Position numbers and translations under genes: made by a program. The notes below the pieces were generated by a model. It did not search any database. It had not been told where the DNA came from and saw only the letters and a program-made list of their open reading frames with translations. A stretch of DNA of 64,000 bases from Cunninghamella blakesleeana. Lineage: Eukaryota > Mucoromycota > Mucoromycetes > Mucorales > Cunninghamellaceae. Below are positions 47,232 through 58,763 of the stretch, one piece after another. The stretch is from contig JAFCIZ010000011.1 of the NCBI GenBank assembly GCA_017871115.1, forward strand, positions 389,501-453,500, read 5' to 3'. The number at the start of each line of letters is the position of its first letter. Within the stretch, counting starts at the first letter, position 1.

Positions 47232-48367
47232 AAAAGAATGACTATCTTTTTATATTTAGATATTACAAAGCTTTTATTTTTTTTTTCTTTTGATACATTT
47301 ATATAAAAGAAATAATTAATAAAATGGAAAAAAAAAGAGAGATTAAAAATTAAAAATAATGGTGAGTATACTTATATATAATAAGCCTAGATTTAATTAT
47401 TGAAAATTTTCACATTTATAACCATTTTATTTAACCATTCATTTAGATATTAGGATAGCATCGATTTAAAAGTGACAAGTATTTTTGAATCAACTTGGTA
47501 AAAGTATATATACATTGGATTTTAGAGAAGTTCTATTTTAAATATCAAACGAAAAAGTAAAAAGTAATCTTGGAAACGTCTTTTTGATCATTACTTTTGA
47601 ATATAGCATTATTATTACATATAATATATCTCACAACTAAGAAATAAAATAAAATTAAATAAAAAAAAACTGAGTCTACAATAAAGGGATATATTATATA
47701 CAAATTGTTAAAATTAAAGAATCAGAGCGAATTAGGAGTAAATACAAAGTATAAGTTTAGAATGAATAGAAACTTGAATATCATAAACTGTTGCAAATAT
47801 ATGGATATTTGTACTCTGGCCATTTTCTTTTTTGAAAAAAATAAAGATTTTTTTATTATAGACTTATTGATGTATTCAATAATGAAGCTTTGTAAAGTTT
47901 CATTATTATTATTATTATTATTAAATACATATTGTTGTTTTATTTTATGTTTTTTAGTTTTAAAAATTGATTTTTTATAATATTACTTTATAGTATTACA
48001 TGCTCATTTAAAATTAACAATAAAAGTAGTAATATATGCTCTTTAAAAATAAATAAAAATAATATATACTATAAAATACAATTTTAGTATAAAAAAAATA
48101 ATTTGTTTAAAAGAAAAGAAGAGAAAATGGAGAAAATGAAGTTGATATTTAAAATTTTTTCAAGACCCCAATTAGGTATATAGTAAATAAAATTCAGGAT
48201 AAATAGTAGCCTTTTTTTTAATAAACTAGTAACTATTATTCTTTATTAGTGTTAAAATGTTTCAACTTATTCAAAAAAATAAAAAAATATGGGTTGATAA
48301 AATAAATCGAATATATTGTTTTGATTGTTATTATAGTTATTTTAATAAATAAATATATTTCTTCACT
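47232..48367. other. 1.1 kb intergenic, nothing recognised
   Basis: AT-rich spacer. A 91-codon frame at 47705 is low-complexity with repeated leucines from TTA repeats and is not supported. Confidence 0.5.
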
Positions 48368-48672
48368 TTAATGAGCTTCTACACAAACTTCTTTACCATC
48401 TCTCATAATACAATCGTCATAATCAATATCACAGCATACATCTCCACAAAGGTCTTCATGTTCAGTGCAATCTTCCCTTTTAGTCAATGAGGGTGCCAAC
48501 CTTCGGTATTTGGCAACAGCTGAATATTGCAAAATAGATAGTTGGTATTAGTAATAATTTTTTATTTTAGTTATATTCATTATCTTATATTTTTACCTGA
48601 TCGAGGAATAGCATAAGTAAAACCAATGAAAACAAAAAGACAATAAAAGAAAATAAGCTTATTTTGAACCAT
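48368..48672 (-). CDS. small secreted cysteine-rich propeptide (cystine-knot-like), 75 aa
   Basis: Two exons on the minus strand (48672-48597 and 48519-48368). The 76-base exon 1 encodes a signal peptide (MVQNKLIFFYCLFVFIGFTY), and the phase-1 intron falls at the same codon as in the 13.7 and 23.5 kb genes. Exon 2 encodes AVAKYRRLAPSLTKR, a propart ending in a Kex2 site, then a mature acidic peptide with six cysteines spaced C-x6-C-x3-CC-x6-C-x8-C. Secretion and cleavage are inferred from this layout. The gene sits among F-box genes with no functional link visible. Function unknown. Confidence 0.8.
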
Positions 48673-49489
48673 AGCTGATAATGAGAAAAAAGATTTGAAT
48701 AATTAAATATAATTAAATGAAAATAAGAAAAAGAAAAAGCAAATCTTTTTATATTCTCCATCTTTTTTTTTTTTTTTTTTTTTTTTTTCACACAAACAAA
48801 TACACATACATATACATATCCTCTCTTAGTTTACAACATTTAAATAGTACCTAGTTATGCCGAGTAATATGCTTTGCTTTGTTTTGTTTTACCAACCTAG
48901 GTGAAGCATATTAAGTATATATACCAATGTTTTTTATATAAAATATATACAATAAAGAAAAACATAGAGTTGTTCATTTTTATTTTGTTATATGCAATAA
49001 TTTATAGTAAACTAAGCTTCTTCCCCTTTCTCCGTTTTACATATTTTTTTAAAAAATAAATAAATATATATATGCAAATGTATAAATATATAAATATATA
49101 AATGCATAATGGCGGTATTTTTAGTATTAGGGTGAAATAAAAAAAGCAATAATATACCCAAACTTTTAGCCGAAACTTATCATGTTTGCATAAAAAATAT
49201 ATTTATTTTATATTTACATAATAAAATATTATAAAATAAAGTTATTTTAACACAAGTAATGCAATTTTATCCCAATCTTTTGGTTTATTAATGAATGTAT
49301 TTTCTAAATAGATAAAAAAATAGCCGAGAAAATTAAAAATCAAGTGAATAAATAAAATAAAGGCGTTTTTTATTATTGATAAATGATTTAAGCAAAAAAA
49401 AATTTATTTTAAAAAATAAAAAAAATACAATTTTTTATATTTCTGCATATATGTTTGTACTATGGTTGCATATTTATTATTATTATTAT
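48673..49489. other. intergenic, nothing recognised
   Basis: AT-rich, long T run at about 48763-48788 just upstream of the cysteine-rich gene. No coding segment seen. Confidence 0.5.
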
Positions 49490-51628
49490 TTACAAAAAAT
49501 TTAAACAACAAAACATATCAAATGATCGACAGTAAATTATCATTTTAGTAGTAGGGTACATATCATCACCATATTTTATGATATGGGTTTTAGAATTCTT
49601 TTTACCAGATTCATGAATCGTTAAATCAAAAGGTGCTACTTCGTCTGTCCAATCTCCATCATTAAAAATTGCTCGAATATATATTTCATCTAATACTAAA
49701 TGCGGTGCATCAATAACAATTGTATGATCATCGTCGCCATAATTACTTTCTTTATCATCTTTATTTTTTTGATTATCATTCACTGATGTTTTTGTACCCA
49801 TATTTTTATTATAAATGGTAATATTATATAATTTTAAAATATTTAAAGAGGGTGATGATTGGCATATAGTTGTTAATCCATTCTTTGACATAATTTTACA
49901 AGATTTCAAATCAAGTTCTTTTAATGATTTATAATAATGCTGTTTGTGTTGTATTTGTTTTTCTTGTTGATCTGCTGTAATAACATCAACATCTTCCAAT
50001 TTCAATTTTTTTAAAAATGGAAGCTTGTTTAACCAATCGTGAAAATGAAAAGCATAGGAATCCAATTCTTTGTGATGACTAACGACACACTGAATTGTTA
50101 AAGAAGTGAGAGTATAAGAGATATGATTTCTTCTTCCATGATCAATTAAATAATGATATGTTTTTAAAAGATGTGATTCATTTAATAAAATTAACTCTGA
50201 TAAATAGTCTAAATAAGCATGCTGTTGTTGTTGCTGTCCACTATTATCGTCATCAATATGATTGTTAGTATCAAGGGTATATAAATCGAAAGGATAATCC
50301 AATACTTTTAATTGTGATGGACGATCTTTTAACCAATTCATAATAGCTGATTGGGGCCAGTATCCCGAATAAGTGATATCTTTCTCTTCTTCTCCCTCTT
50401 CCTTATTACTCTTTTCGACTTGTTTCCATTTTAAATAATAATAGGCATCTAAAGCTGACATATGAACGGATAAAGATGATAGCTGATTTAATCCAGTAAT
50501 AAGATCTGCTATGGACGTCATAAAATGAGTTGCTTCCTCCCTACCAACCATAAACTTCTCATCTTCACCCCATCTTAAATTCAAAGTTAAATATGTAAGA
50601 GTAGGGTATTTTTTTAATATATAAGCAAAACATTCCGGTTGTTGAAGTAAGCAATCCTCCAATATCAATTTTTTTAATGCATGTGTGGGGTGAGAGGGTT
50701 GGTTATTATTGTTGTTGAGAAATGAATCAGATATATTAAAAAAAAAACTTTTTAAAGTGAGAGAGGATAATATAGGGCATGATTCATGAATTGCATCCAA
50801 GGTTCGTTCATCAAATTGGAAAATAGAAGATAATCGATCTAGAGTATTTATAATATATTGATCAAAATGAAGAGTAAGTTGATCCAAATGAGACCAAGTA
50901 TAAGAGGATAAAGGGAATGACATGATCATACCATAATGAGAATAATAGCCTTCATTTTCCTCGACTTCTTGAAAAAAAGGTTGATAATAGTCGTCGTCAA
51001 TAATGATAGGTGATTGTCTAAGTTTTCTTTTTCTCTGTTTTGTATCCAATTGAAGTTTTATGAATTTATTTTTATTATCATTTTTATCCAATTGTATCAA
51101 ATTATTATTGATTGTAAATTCAAGCTGCCTAATTATTTTTGCTTTTTTCATTTTATCATTATTCATATAGTCCTGATCATTTTGCCATATACGTTGATAC
51201 CAATTTTCTTCATGTTGTGTTAGCCAGCTAGGAAGGATAGTCAAATCTGGCCAATAACGGATAGCTGAGAATGAAATGGCCTCATCAATAATAAAAGGGA
51301 TATCCAAATAATCAATGGATTGAAGATGTGGACAAGCATCGTTTAATCTTTTAACTCCTGTCATGGTCAGTCGATATTCTTTAAAATAATGTTCTAATGA
51401 AATAGAGCGTACAATATGACCAATAGGTTGTTGAAGGATATACGTATTTGTTGCCATGTCAATAAACTTTTCAAACTGGGTACTGTTTTTTAACGTAATA
51501 GTGTAATAAAATGAAGGGAGACGTGTTACTGAATACCATTCTTTACAAACTAATGATACATTTGATAAATATTTATGGGGCAAATAAATAAATATATTTT
51601 CCAAGATTTCATTCGGAAAGGTTATCAT
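49490..51628 (-). CDS. F-box / leucine-rich-repeat protein, 712 aa
   Basis: Single exon on the minus strand. The F-box is MITFPNEILENIFIYLPHKY followed by VSLVCKEWYSVTRLPSFYYT. LRR-like stretches include WSHLDQLTLHFDQYI, CPILSSLTLKSFFF, LKKLILEDCLL, YPTLTYLTLNLRW, FLKKLKLEDVDVI and LKELDLKSCKI. Two basic/polar or Gln/His loops (near 185-205 and 465-475) break the repeats. It is a paralog of the 44.9 kb gene, which is on the opposite strand. The role as SCF substrate receptor is inferred from domain order; the target is unknown. The Ty3 element was inserted about 350 bases upstream of its start. Confidence 0.85.
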   Translation of the reverse strand: MITFPNEILENIFIYLPHKYLSNVSLVCKEWYSVTRLPSFYYTITLKNSTQFEKFIDMATNTYILQQPIGHIVRSISLEHYFKEYRLTMTGVKRLNDACPHLQSIDYLDIPFIIDEAISFSAIRYWPDLTILPSWLTQHEENWYQRIWQNDQDYMNNDKMKKAKIIRQLEFTINNNLIQLDKNDNKNKFIKLQLDTKQRKRKLRQSPIIIDDDYYQPFFQEVEENEGYYSHYGMIMSFPLSSYTWSHLDQLTLHFDQYIINTLDRLSSIFQFDERTLDAIHESCPILSSLTLKSFFFNISDSFLNNNNNQPSHPTHALKKLILEDCLLQQPECFAYILKKYPTLTYLTLNLRWGEDEKFMVGREEATHFMTSIADLITGLNQLSSLSVHMSALDAYYYLKWKQVEKSNKEEGEEEKDITYSGYWPQSAIMNWLKDRPSQLKVLDYPFDLYTLDTNNHIDDDNSGQQQQQHAYLDYLSELILLNESHLLKTYHYLIDHGRRNHISYTLTSLTIQCVVSHHKELDSYAFHFHDWLNKLPFLKKLKLEDVDVITADQQEKQIQHKQHYYKSLKELDLKSCKIMSKNGLTTICQSSPSLNILKLYNITIYNKNMGTKTSVNDNQKNKDDKESNYGDDDHTIVIDAPHLVLDEIYIRAIFNDGDWTDEVAPFDLTIHESGKKNSKTHIIKYGDDMYPTTKMIIYCRSFDMFCCLNFL

Positions 51629-51976
51629 TGTTTTTATTATTGAGAAAAAAGTAAAGACGATAGAAACTCGTTAAAATTTTTTTTAGCACTACTTCTAGCG
51701 GAATTTCAATAAAGTTTATGTGTACCCAGGTACAGAAAATAGCGATATTTAAATAAACCAACTGTTTTCTACATTGGTGTAAAGTTATTTTTTAAAGATA
51801 ATTTCTACTAATTGGTTTAATAAATAAAATAAAAAGTTATAAAATTAAGTCAAAATATAAAAAACCAGATAGACATATAGTATATGTACATATTGAAACG
51901 AAGATTATTATTTAATATATTTGGTCTAAAATCGATTAAAATTTGGTAATACAAGATATTAGACATAAAATCCAGT
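51629..51976. other. promoter region of the F-box gene, bounded by the Ty3 insertion
   Basis: About 350 bases remain between the F-box start codon and the target duplication of the retrotransposon. Nothing else recognised. Any upstream control sequence beyond this point has been moved about 5.9 kb away. Confidence 0.5.
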
Positions 51977-51981
51977 CAAAT
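51977..51981. repeat. target-site duplication, left copy
   Basis: CAAAT directly before the left LTR, repeated directly after the right LTR at 57874-57878. Confidence 0.85.
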
Positions 51982-52391
51982 TGTTGAATTTATCAATTCA
52001 AAATTATACAAAAAAAATTAAAAACAAAGAAATATTGTGAAACTTTTGGTTAACCTTTATTCAAATGTAAAAGACAAGGGTTGTATTTATACCTTTTAGT
52101 GGATTGGTGACACTGGGCTTAGTTTATATGATATAATATGAAAATAGAATTATAAAGTTATCTAGTAAAGGTAACGTGAATTAGAATGGAGTTTAAAGTG
52201 TGTCTATGGTAATGGATCTGCGGGATTAGAAGATTTAAAGTTATAGCAATGCATAAGCTAATAGGAATAGATCATTTTGTATCAGGTACACAGTAGTGAT
52301 TTTATAATAAATATCAAATATTTCATGTGTATTATAAGTGTATTATAGTTATGAAGTCATTTAATATTGTTATTATATGGTAAATACAACA
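51982..52391 (-). repeat. Ty3 element 3' LTR
   Basis: 410 bases, begins TGTTGAATTT and ends AATACAACA on the plus strand; appears to be the same sequence as the LTR at 57464-57873. Confidence 0.93.
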
Positions 52392-52403
52392 TTACTCCCT
52401 TCC
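52392..52403 (-). other. polypurine tract
   Basis: On the minus strand GGAAGGGAGTAA directly abuts the 3' LTR. Such tracts prime plus-strand DNA synthesis in LTR elements. Confidence 0.75.
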
Positions 52404-52469
52404 AGGTTGAAGCAACCGTTAGAGTGTTATATTTGTGAATTTTTTTTAGAAGTATAGTTGAAGAAAAGA

Positions 52470-52503
<34 letters not shown>

Positions 52504-52508
<5 letters not shown>

Positions 52509-55500
52509 CAAGCAGTTTTCTACGACCATGTTTTTTAATGACCGACGTGGCTTGTTTTCTTTTAAGAGGATTTCTCTTTTCATTTAAATTTTTCTTTTCT
52601 TTTTCTTTTAATATATTTATTCTTTTCCAATATGTATCAATGCAGTCTTGTGCATTTATATCGATAGATTTTTCCCATGTATCATCTTCAGCAGAATAAC
52701 CTTTCCATCTTATTTTATATTCTCTATTTTGTTCAGTGCCTCTATGGTTTATTATAGCTTCAACTTCATAGATTTCATCAGTTGGAATGGTTTCATCGTG
52801 TGATATTAGTTTTAATTCTGATGGTGTATAATTTCTTGATGTTAATGCACCAGTCATATCTTTTAAAATATAATTACCGTTTTCAGTTTTATTAACTACA
52901 ATATATGGACCTTCATATACAGGAGCTAGTTTACTAGTACGTGTAGGTAAACGTGCAACTACATAACTATTAATTGGAAAGTTTATTATTGGATATTTTT
53001 TATTAAAAGCTTCTTTTTGTGCTTTAACAATCATATCCGTTCTTTCCTTAATAGCTGGAAATACAATATCAGCCATATAATCCATTCTATCCAGTAGTTT
53101 TTGATAGGATATAGGATTTTTGGATGTGATGTCAGTATCTGTTTTGTTTTTATCTAATGCAGCATAAGGTGTATTCATATGTCTAGCAAACATAAGGGAA
53201 AAAGGGGCAGTTTGTAACCGTTTAGATATTTTATGGTTAACTGCTAATTGTGCAATTGGAGTATACCAATCCCAATCCACTTTTGTTCCTTGTATATGTT
53301 TTTGAATAATCTCTTGTGCAATACGAACATATCTTTCAGCAACGCCATTACCTCGTGGATGATAAGGTGTAGATAGACGATGATCAATATTCATAGTAGT
53401 ATATAGATTTTTAAAGAATTGATTTTTAAATTCAGTACCGTTATCGGATTGTACAATTTTTGGATAACCAAAATCGCCAAATACTTGTATTAAAGTGTGA
53501 ATAACAGTGTCAGATTTTTTGTCAGGTAAAGGTCGATAGATATTGAATCGGGTACATACGTCAACCATAACTAATAAATAGTTGTTGCCTTTAGTTGATG
53601 TAGGAAAAGGTCCACATAAATCAATAGCCCAATGATCACCTGGTAAATAAGCAAAGACAGGACGTAATGGATTATATCCTCTTCTTACAATATTATATTT
53701 TTGACAAGCAGGACATTCTTTGACTATTTCTAGTGCATCCTTCATAATATGAACCCAATGTAAACCTTCATTATGTACAGCTTTAACAATTGCTTCAGCA
53801 CCAAAGTGTCCGAAAGAATGAACTCTTTGTAGTATGGATTTATGTTGATTAGCTGGTGGTGTAATATAATCAGTGGTTTGATTTTGGATTACTTGGATAA
53901 AATGTTTTTCTTCAAAGTATGGTTCTTTTTGTTTTATTTTATCCAGTTTTTCTTTTATTATTTTGTTTGGCTTTTTGTTTGCATAACCTTTGTTTGCTAA
54001 AAGGTGTTGGCTTGATTTATTTGGTTTATTATCCCCCTCCATCTCTTTGTCAGGTATATCAAGACGGGACAAGAGATCAGGTAGTGTGTTAAGTTTACCT
54101 GGTAAGTGAATAATAGTAAAAGAATAATCAAGTAAAGTATCTAGCCATTGTATCATCATGGGTGAAGCTATCTTTTGTGTATGTAAATAGGTAAGAGCTC
54201 TATGATCAGTGTAAAGTACAAAAGGTTTACCCCATAAGAATTTATGATATTTTTTAAGTGCAAAAACTATAGCCAATAGTTCTCTTTTATTAGTACTATA
54301 ATTGCGTTGACTTTTAGATAAAGATTTAGCCATGTATCCTATATGACGTTCTTTACCGTTTATTTTTTGAAATAATGATGCACCAATACCATAATCACTG
54401 GCATCAGTTGCAACATAAAATGTTTTAGAAAGATCAGCAAAGTGTAATAATGTATTATTTTGTAATTCTTGTTTAATGGTATTAAAATGTTTTTCATGAA
54501 CTGATGTCCAATCATTATTTGTTATATTTTTGTAATTACGTAAAGCGTCTATAGGTGCAGTTAAAGCAGCAATATTAGCTATGTGTAATCTGAAGTAATT
54601 AACTATACCAAGAAACTGTTGAACAGCATGACCTGTCTTAGGACGTTGCCATTCTAATACATTAGTGACTTTTCGTGGATCAAGATCATGACCTTTATCT
54701 GATATACAGAATCCTAGTAAGTAAACACATGTCTGTGCGAAGTGACATTTTTTAGGATTAAGTATCAAATTAACTTCTGTTAATTTCTTTATTGCTATAG
54801 ATACGTGTTCAATGTGTTCTGTCATATTTTTAGAATGAATAACAACATCATCAACAAATGTTTGGACGTAAGGAAGACCATTGAAGATGTGATGCATTAC
54901 TCTTTGAAATTTAGATGATAGAGGCTTCAATCCAAAAGGACAACCTTTAAACATGTATTGTCTACCTTTGTGTGTAAAAGTAGTTTTATGTTGATCATCT
55001 GGATGAATCATGAATCTATGAAATGCACTTTTTAAATCTAGTGTGGTGAAGATTTTTGATCCGTGCATGTTCTCAAAGATCTCATTGATTAATGGTAAAG
55101 GATATATATCATCCTGTAAATGTTTATTAATGTGTCGTGGATCAAGACAAGGGCGTTTACCGGTGATATTACCGTATTCATCTTTCTTGGGTGCAAGTGT
55201 TATAGGACTATTCCAAGTGGTATCGACTGGGGCGATAGTGATTGTACCTTCTTCCAACCAAGTTTTTACTGCCTCATCAACCAATGGTTGCATTGTATAT
55301 GCTATAGGATATTGGCGATGATTAGTATCATTGGATGGCATAGTAGGTGTATTTAATTTAACTACAGAAATATCAAGTGTACAAAAAGATGTCTTAGGTA
55401 TCAATTGATTTTCATCAATATAAGGTGTTATAGAATCTATGAATATGATTCTTTCTTCCTTTGTACCTGCAGGTGAATTATTAGGTTCTTTTATTTCTAA

Positions 55501-57342
55501 TAATTCTTTATCATCATTGTTTTTGATCTGTATTTTATTATCATCCCAATTGTATGCAAGACCTAAAAAACCTATATCAAGTTTTGGTATTAAGTCTCTT
55601 CCAATCAAGATATCATAATCATTAGAAGATAGCTCTAATACATGGAATGAATGTGTAAGTATTAATCCATTGTATTTAATGGAGACAGGTCCCGTAAGAC
55701 CGATGTGTGAAGACGAATTATTTTTAGTGACAAAATGCAAATTAACATGTGGATTTTTATTAAACTTTATATTATTATTAGAACAAAATTTCAGGCTAAT
55801 CACAGATACATCAGCACCAGTGTCTAGCAAGGCTTTCATTCTAATGTCATTAACAATTAATGGTAATATAAAGGGATTATTATTATTAGTATGATGTGTA
55901 GTTATCATATTAATATTAATGTTAATTTCATTTTTGTCTTTATTGCCTTCAACATCCATAGCATCTTCAAGTGTCTCTTCTATATCATCAGCAGCTTGTA
56001 CTTCTAATTCATCCCAATCAAGATTCAAATCAATGTCAGCATGATGTTTAGGGAGAAGAAGAGTAGGAATAGCCGTGACCTTAGGTGTGGACACATTTTT
56101 ATTTGTAAAAGAGGTGGAAGCGTTAATAGCTTGTACTCTGTATGTTTGGTTTTTGAATTGCTTTCCCTTGCAATGTGATTTATGTTCAGGTGTGTATACC
56201 TCAGGACAATTCCAACATTGTTTACCAGCAACAACATTATTCGTAGCAACAGAAGTAGATACTGGAGCGTGTTTAGGAATAAGTTTACTAGCAACAATTT
56301 TATTTTTTAATACTTTGCATTCCTCAGTAGTATGGCTTGATCTTTTACCATGTTCAGAACAGTATTTATCCCTTACAGGAAAACGATCACTACTGGTTCT
56401 TCTTTTGCTTCTTTTTGAATCAGAAGATTCTCCTTCATGGTCAAAAGCACGTTTCTGGGCATGTATATTGCGGGCAATATTTAAAACCACAGAAGAAGAA
56501 GAAGGAACACCGTCAATATTATCATCACGTCCTTGCATGGCAATTAAAACACCATGTTGTAAAGAACGAGGAAGGGCACGAAGACAGAGGACAGCCATGA
56601 TTTCATCATCAGACCATTTAGCATTATGGTATGCAGCTTGAAATCTAAGACCAAACTCATTAACAGATTCACCATCATGCATCTTCATGTTTACTACATT
56701 TAAAGCATTTTTTATTCTTTTATCCTTGGCGTCAAAAGTATCTATGATCAGCTTGGAAGCTGTGGACCAAGATAAAGATTTACCTTTTAAGTGATCTTTG
56801 AACCAAATGGAGGAATCACCCACCATGGCACAATGTACCCATTGTTCCCAATCAACTTCAAGGTTTACACCATTGGATATAAGAATTCTTTCAAACTTTT
56901 CTAAGAAAAGTTCAGCAGATTTAAACACCTCAGCATTGGTATCGTTTTTAACCTGACCATCCAAATAAAATAAAGGAACATCTTTGTAGGTCATCCTTAT
57001 ATTAGTATTACTAGAGATGGTGTTGTTCAAAATCTTCTGGGATGTCTGCAAAGTTTCAATATGTCTAGTCAACAAAGCTACTTCTTGACTCACATTGTAG
57101 TAATCTTTGTGATCAATATCCATATCAGCTAATATATTTAATTTGGATGTTAATTTATCCTTTAACCTTTGGATTTTTTCATTTAAAGTAGGTACTTTAG
57201 CATGTTTGGAAGCAGAGGTACCAGTCATAGGAAAAGTATCCATAGGAGCAGGAGAAGAAGACTTGGAAGAATTGGCAGTGATAGGAGAAGCGGTGTCTTC
57301 AGCAACAATTTTAGTATTATTGTTTTGATGTTCAAAAGACAT
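52504..57342 (-). CDS. Ty3/gypsy Gag-Pol polyprotein with C-terminal chromodomain, 1612 aa
   Basis: One uninterrupted frame. Gag (about 1-460) has a coiled coil near 50-110, a retrotransposon gag core with WEQWVHCAMVGDSSIWF and MHDGESVNEFGLRF, and two Cys/His motifs: CSEHGKRSSHTTEEC near 330-345 and the variant knuckle CWNCPEVYTPEHKSHC. Protease is at about 505 (ALLDTGADVSVISL). Reverse transcriptase has TTLDLKSAFHRFMIHP, CPFGLKPLSSKFQRVMH and FVDDVVIHS (about 833). RNase H begins at FYVATDASDYGIGASLF (about 975). Integrase shows the HHCC domain (HSFGHFGAEAIVKAVHNEG to CPACQKY, about 1175-1215) and the acidic triad at DLCGPF, QSDNGTEF and GVAERY (about 1240, 1298, 1335). The chromodomain lies at about 1520-1575 (YEVEAIINHRG, YKIRWKGYSAEDDTWE) and should steer integration to particular chromatin. 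No frameshift between gag and pol is needed. Confidence 0.95.
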
Positions 57343-57463
57343 TATTGGTAAGTATAAAAATAAAATATAGATTATTTAGAATAAAATATAGTTATATAGA
57401 ATAGTATAGTTTAGTTAGTATTAGAATAAAGATTATTTTTAATAATGAATTCACAATAAAAAA

Positions 57464-57873
57464 TGTTGAATTTATCAATTCAAAATTATACAAAAAAAAT
57501 TAAAAACAAAGAAATATTGTGAAACTTTTGGTTAACCTTTATTCAAATGTAAAAGACAAGGGTTGTATTTATACCTTTTAGTGGATTGGTGACACTGGGC
57601 TTAGTTTATATGATATAATATGAAAATAGAATTATAAAGTTATCTAGTAAAGGTAACGTGAATTAGAATGGAGTTTAAAGTGTGTCTATGGTAATGGATC
57701 TGCGGGATTAGAAGATTTAAAGTTATAGCAATGCATAAGCTAATAGGAATAGATCATTTTGTATCAGGTACACAGTAGTGATTTTATAATAAATATCAAA
57801 TATTTCATGTGTATTATAAGTGTATTATAGTTATGAAGTCATTTAATATTGTTATTATATGGTAAATACAACA
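57464..57873 (-). repeat. Ty3 element 5' LTR
   Basis: 410 bases. In the minus orientation this is the promoter LTR; transcription runs toward lower coordinates. The leader between it and the gag start (57343-57463) has no obvious TGG-type tRNA primer site. Confidence 0.92.
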
Positions 57874-57878
57874 CAAAT
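57874..57878. repeat. target-site duplication, right copy
   Basis: CAAAT, matching 51977-51981. Confidence 0.85.
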
Positions 57879-58520
57879 AGATAGTTATAATGGGCACTTT
57901 AAAATTTTTCCTAATTTTTATTGATGGACAAAATTTAGTAATAATAATAGTGATTTATTTGTATATAAATGAATAAACGATTTAACTTATACATTATAAT
58001 ACACATTATTACTTTACTCTTTTTTTTTTTTTTTTAAAAAAAAAAGGGATAGAAATAATGAACAAGGAACGGATATCAAAATGTAGTGCATGCACTTTTT
58101 TTAAATCAAATGTAAAGGGGAGCAACCAAAAGAGAGTGTGTATTAACACGGTATATATGTATAATTTTACTTAATTATTCATTATATGTTTATTAATGAT
58201 GGTGATGATGATGGTGATGATAATGATGATAACGAAGGTTCATTCTTTACGCTCCATTTTTATAATGAGGGTTTTATACGGTATATAGGTTTATATTAAA
58301 CAATGTATAAAACCTTTAAACTAAGGGGAAAATTGCCTATGTAAGGGCAATGATAACCATGATTTTCGTTCCTATTTAGTCATCAATATGAATATTAAAC
58401 TGCAGATCCAGCTATATGAAAAATAATAACGTACGTGCATTTTTTTTTATTATAAAAAGGATTTCATTCTTTCATTTTTCTTATTATTCAAGTAATAATT
58501 TTTAACTACAGAAAAACACA
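57879..58520. other. intergenic right of the Ty3 element
   Basis: T-run/A-run palindrome at about 58019-58045 and a GAT/GGT repeat near 58198-58232. No gene recognised. Confidence 0.5.
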
Positions 58521-58763
58521 ATGAAATATTCTAATTCAATTAGTCTTTATTATTAATAACCATTTCATTTTCGGAAGATGCTACTTTTAATGAAATGTGT
58601 AAAGGTTTGAGAAAAAATCCCTTATCATTGTGGTTACGATGGATTTGATTATACCTGAAATTTTCCTACTGATTCAAATAACGTTCCATCGTACTCAAAA
58701 TATATTCCTTATTGTTGTGAATATAGTGCACTTGGCATAGGCTATGGATGTGAAGAAGTCTAG
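58521..58763 (+). pseudogene. decayed small secreted cysteine-rich protein
   Basis: Starts MKYSNSISLY and meets a stop at once, but the next frame continues with LLITISFSEDATFNEMCKGL, as if a signal peptide had been frameshifted. A third frame then gives HCGYDGFDYT, a stop, and NFPTDSNNVPSYSKYIPYCC with a later GYGCEEV and stop at 58763. The mix of frames with consistent coding flavour and several cysteines points to a broken gene. It has no Lys-Arg site and its cysteine order differs from the 13.7 kb family, so it is probably a different secreted family. Confidence 0.5.

Larger units (their letters stand above)
51982..57873 (-). mobile_element. complete Ty3/gypsy chromovirus retrotransposon
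   Basis: 5.89 kb element in minus orientation with two 410-base LTRs (51982-52391 and 57464-57873) starting TGTTG and ending CAACA, a 5-base target duplication CAAAT, a polypurine tract next to the 3' LTR and a single intact gag-pol frame. The LTRs appear identical by eye, so insertion is recent. The order protease, reverse transcriptase, RNase H, integrase, chromodomain places it in the chromoviruses. Confidence 0.95.

Noticed and set aside
55043..56641. Several plus-strand frames of 78-188 codons
   Set aside because: Antisense to the intact Ty3 gag-pol gene.
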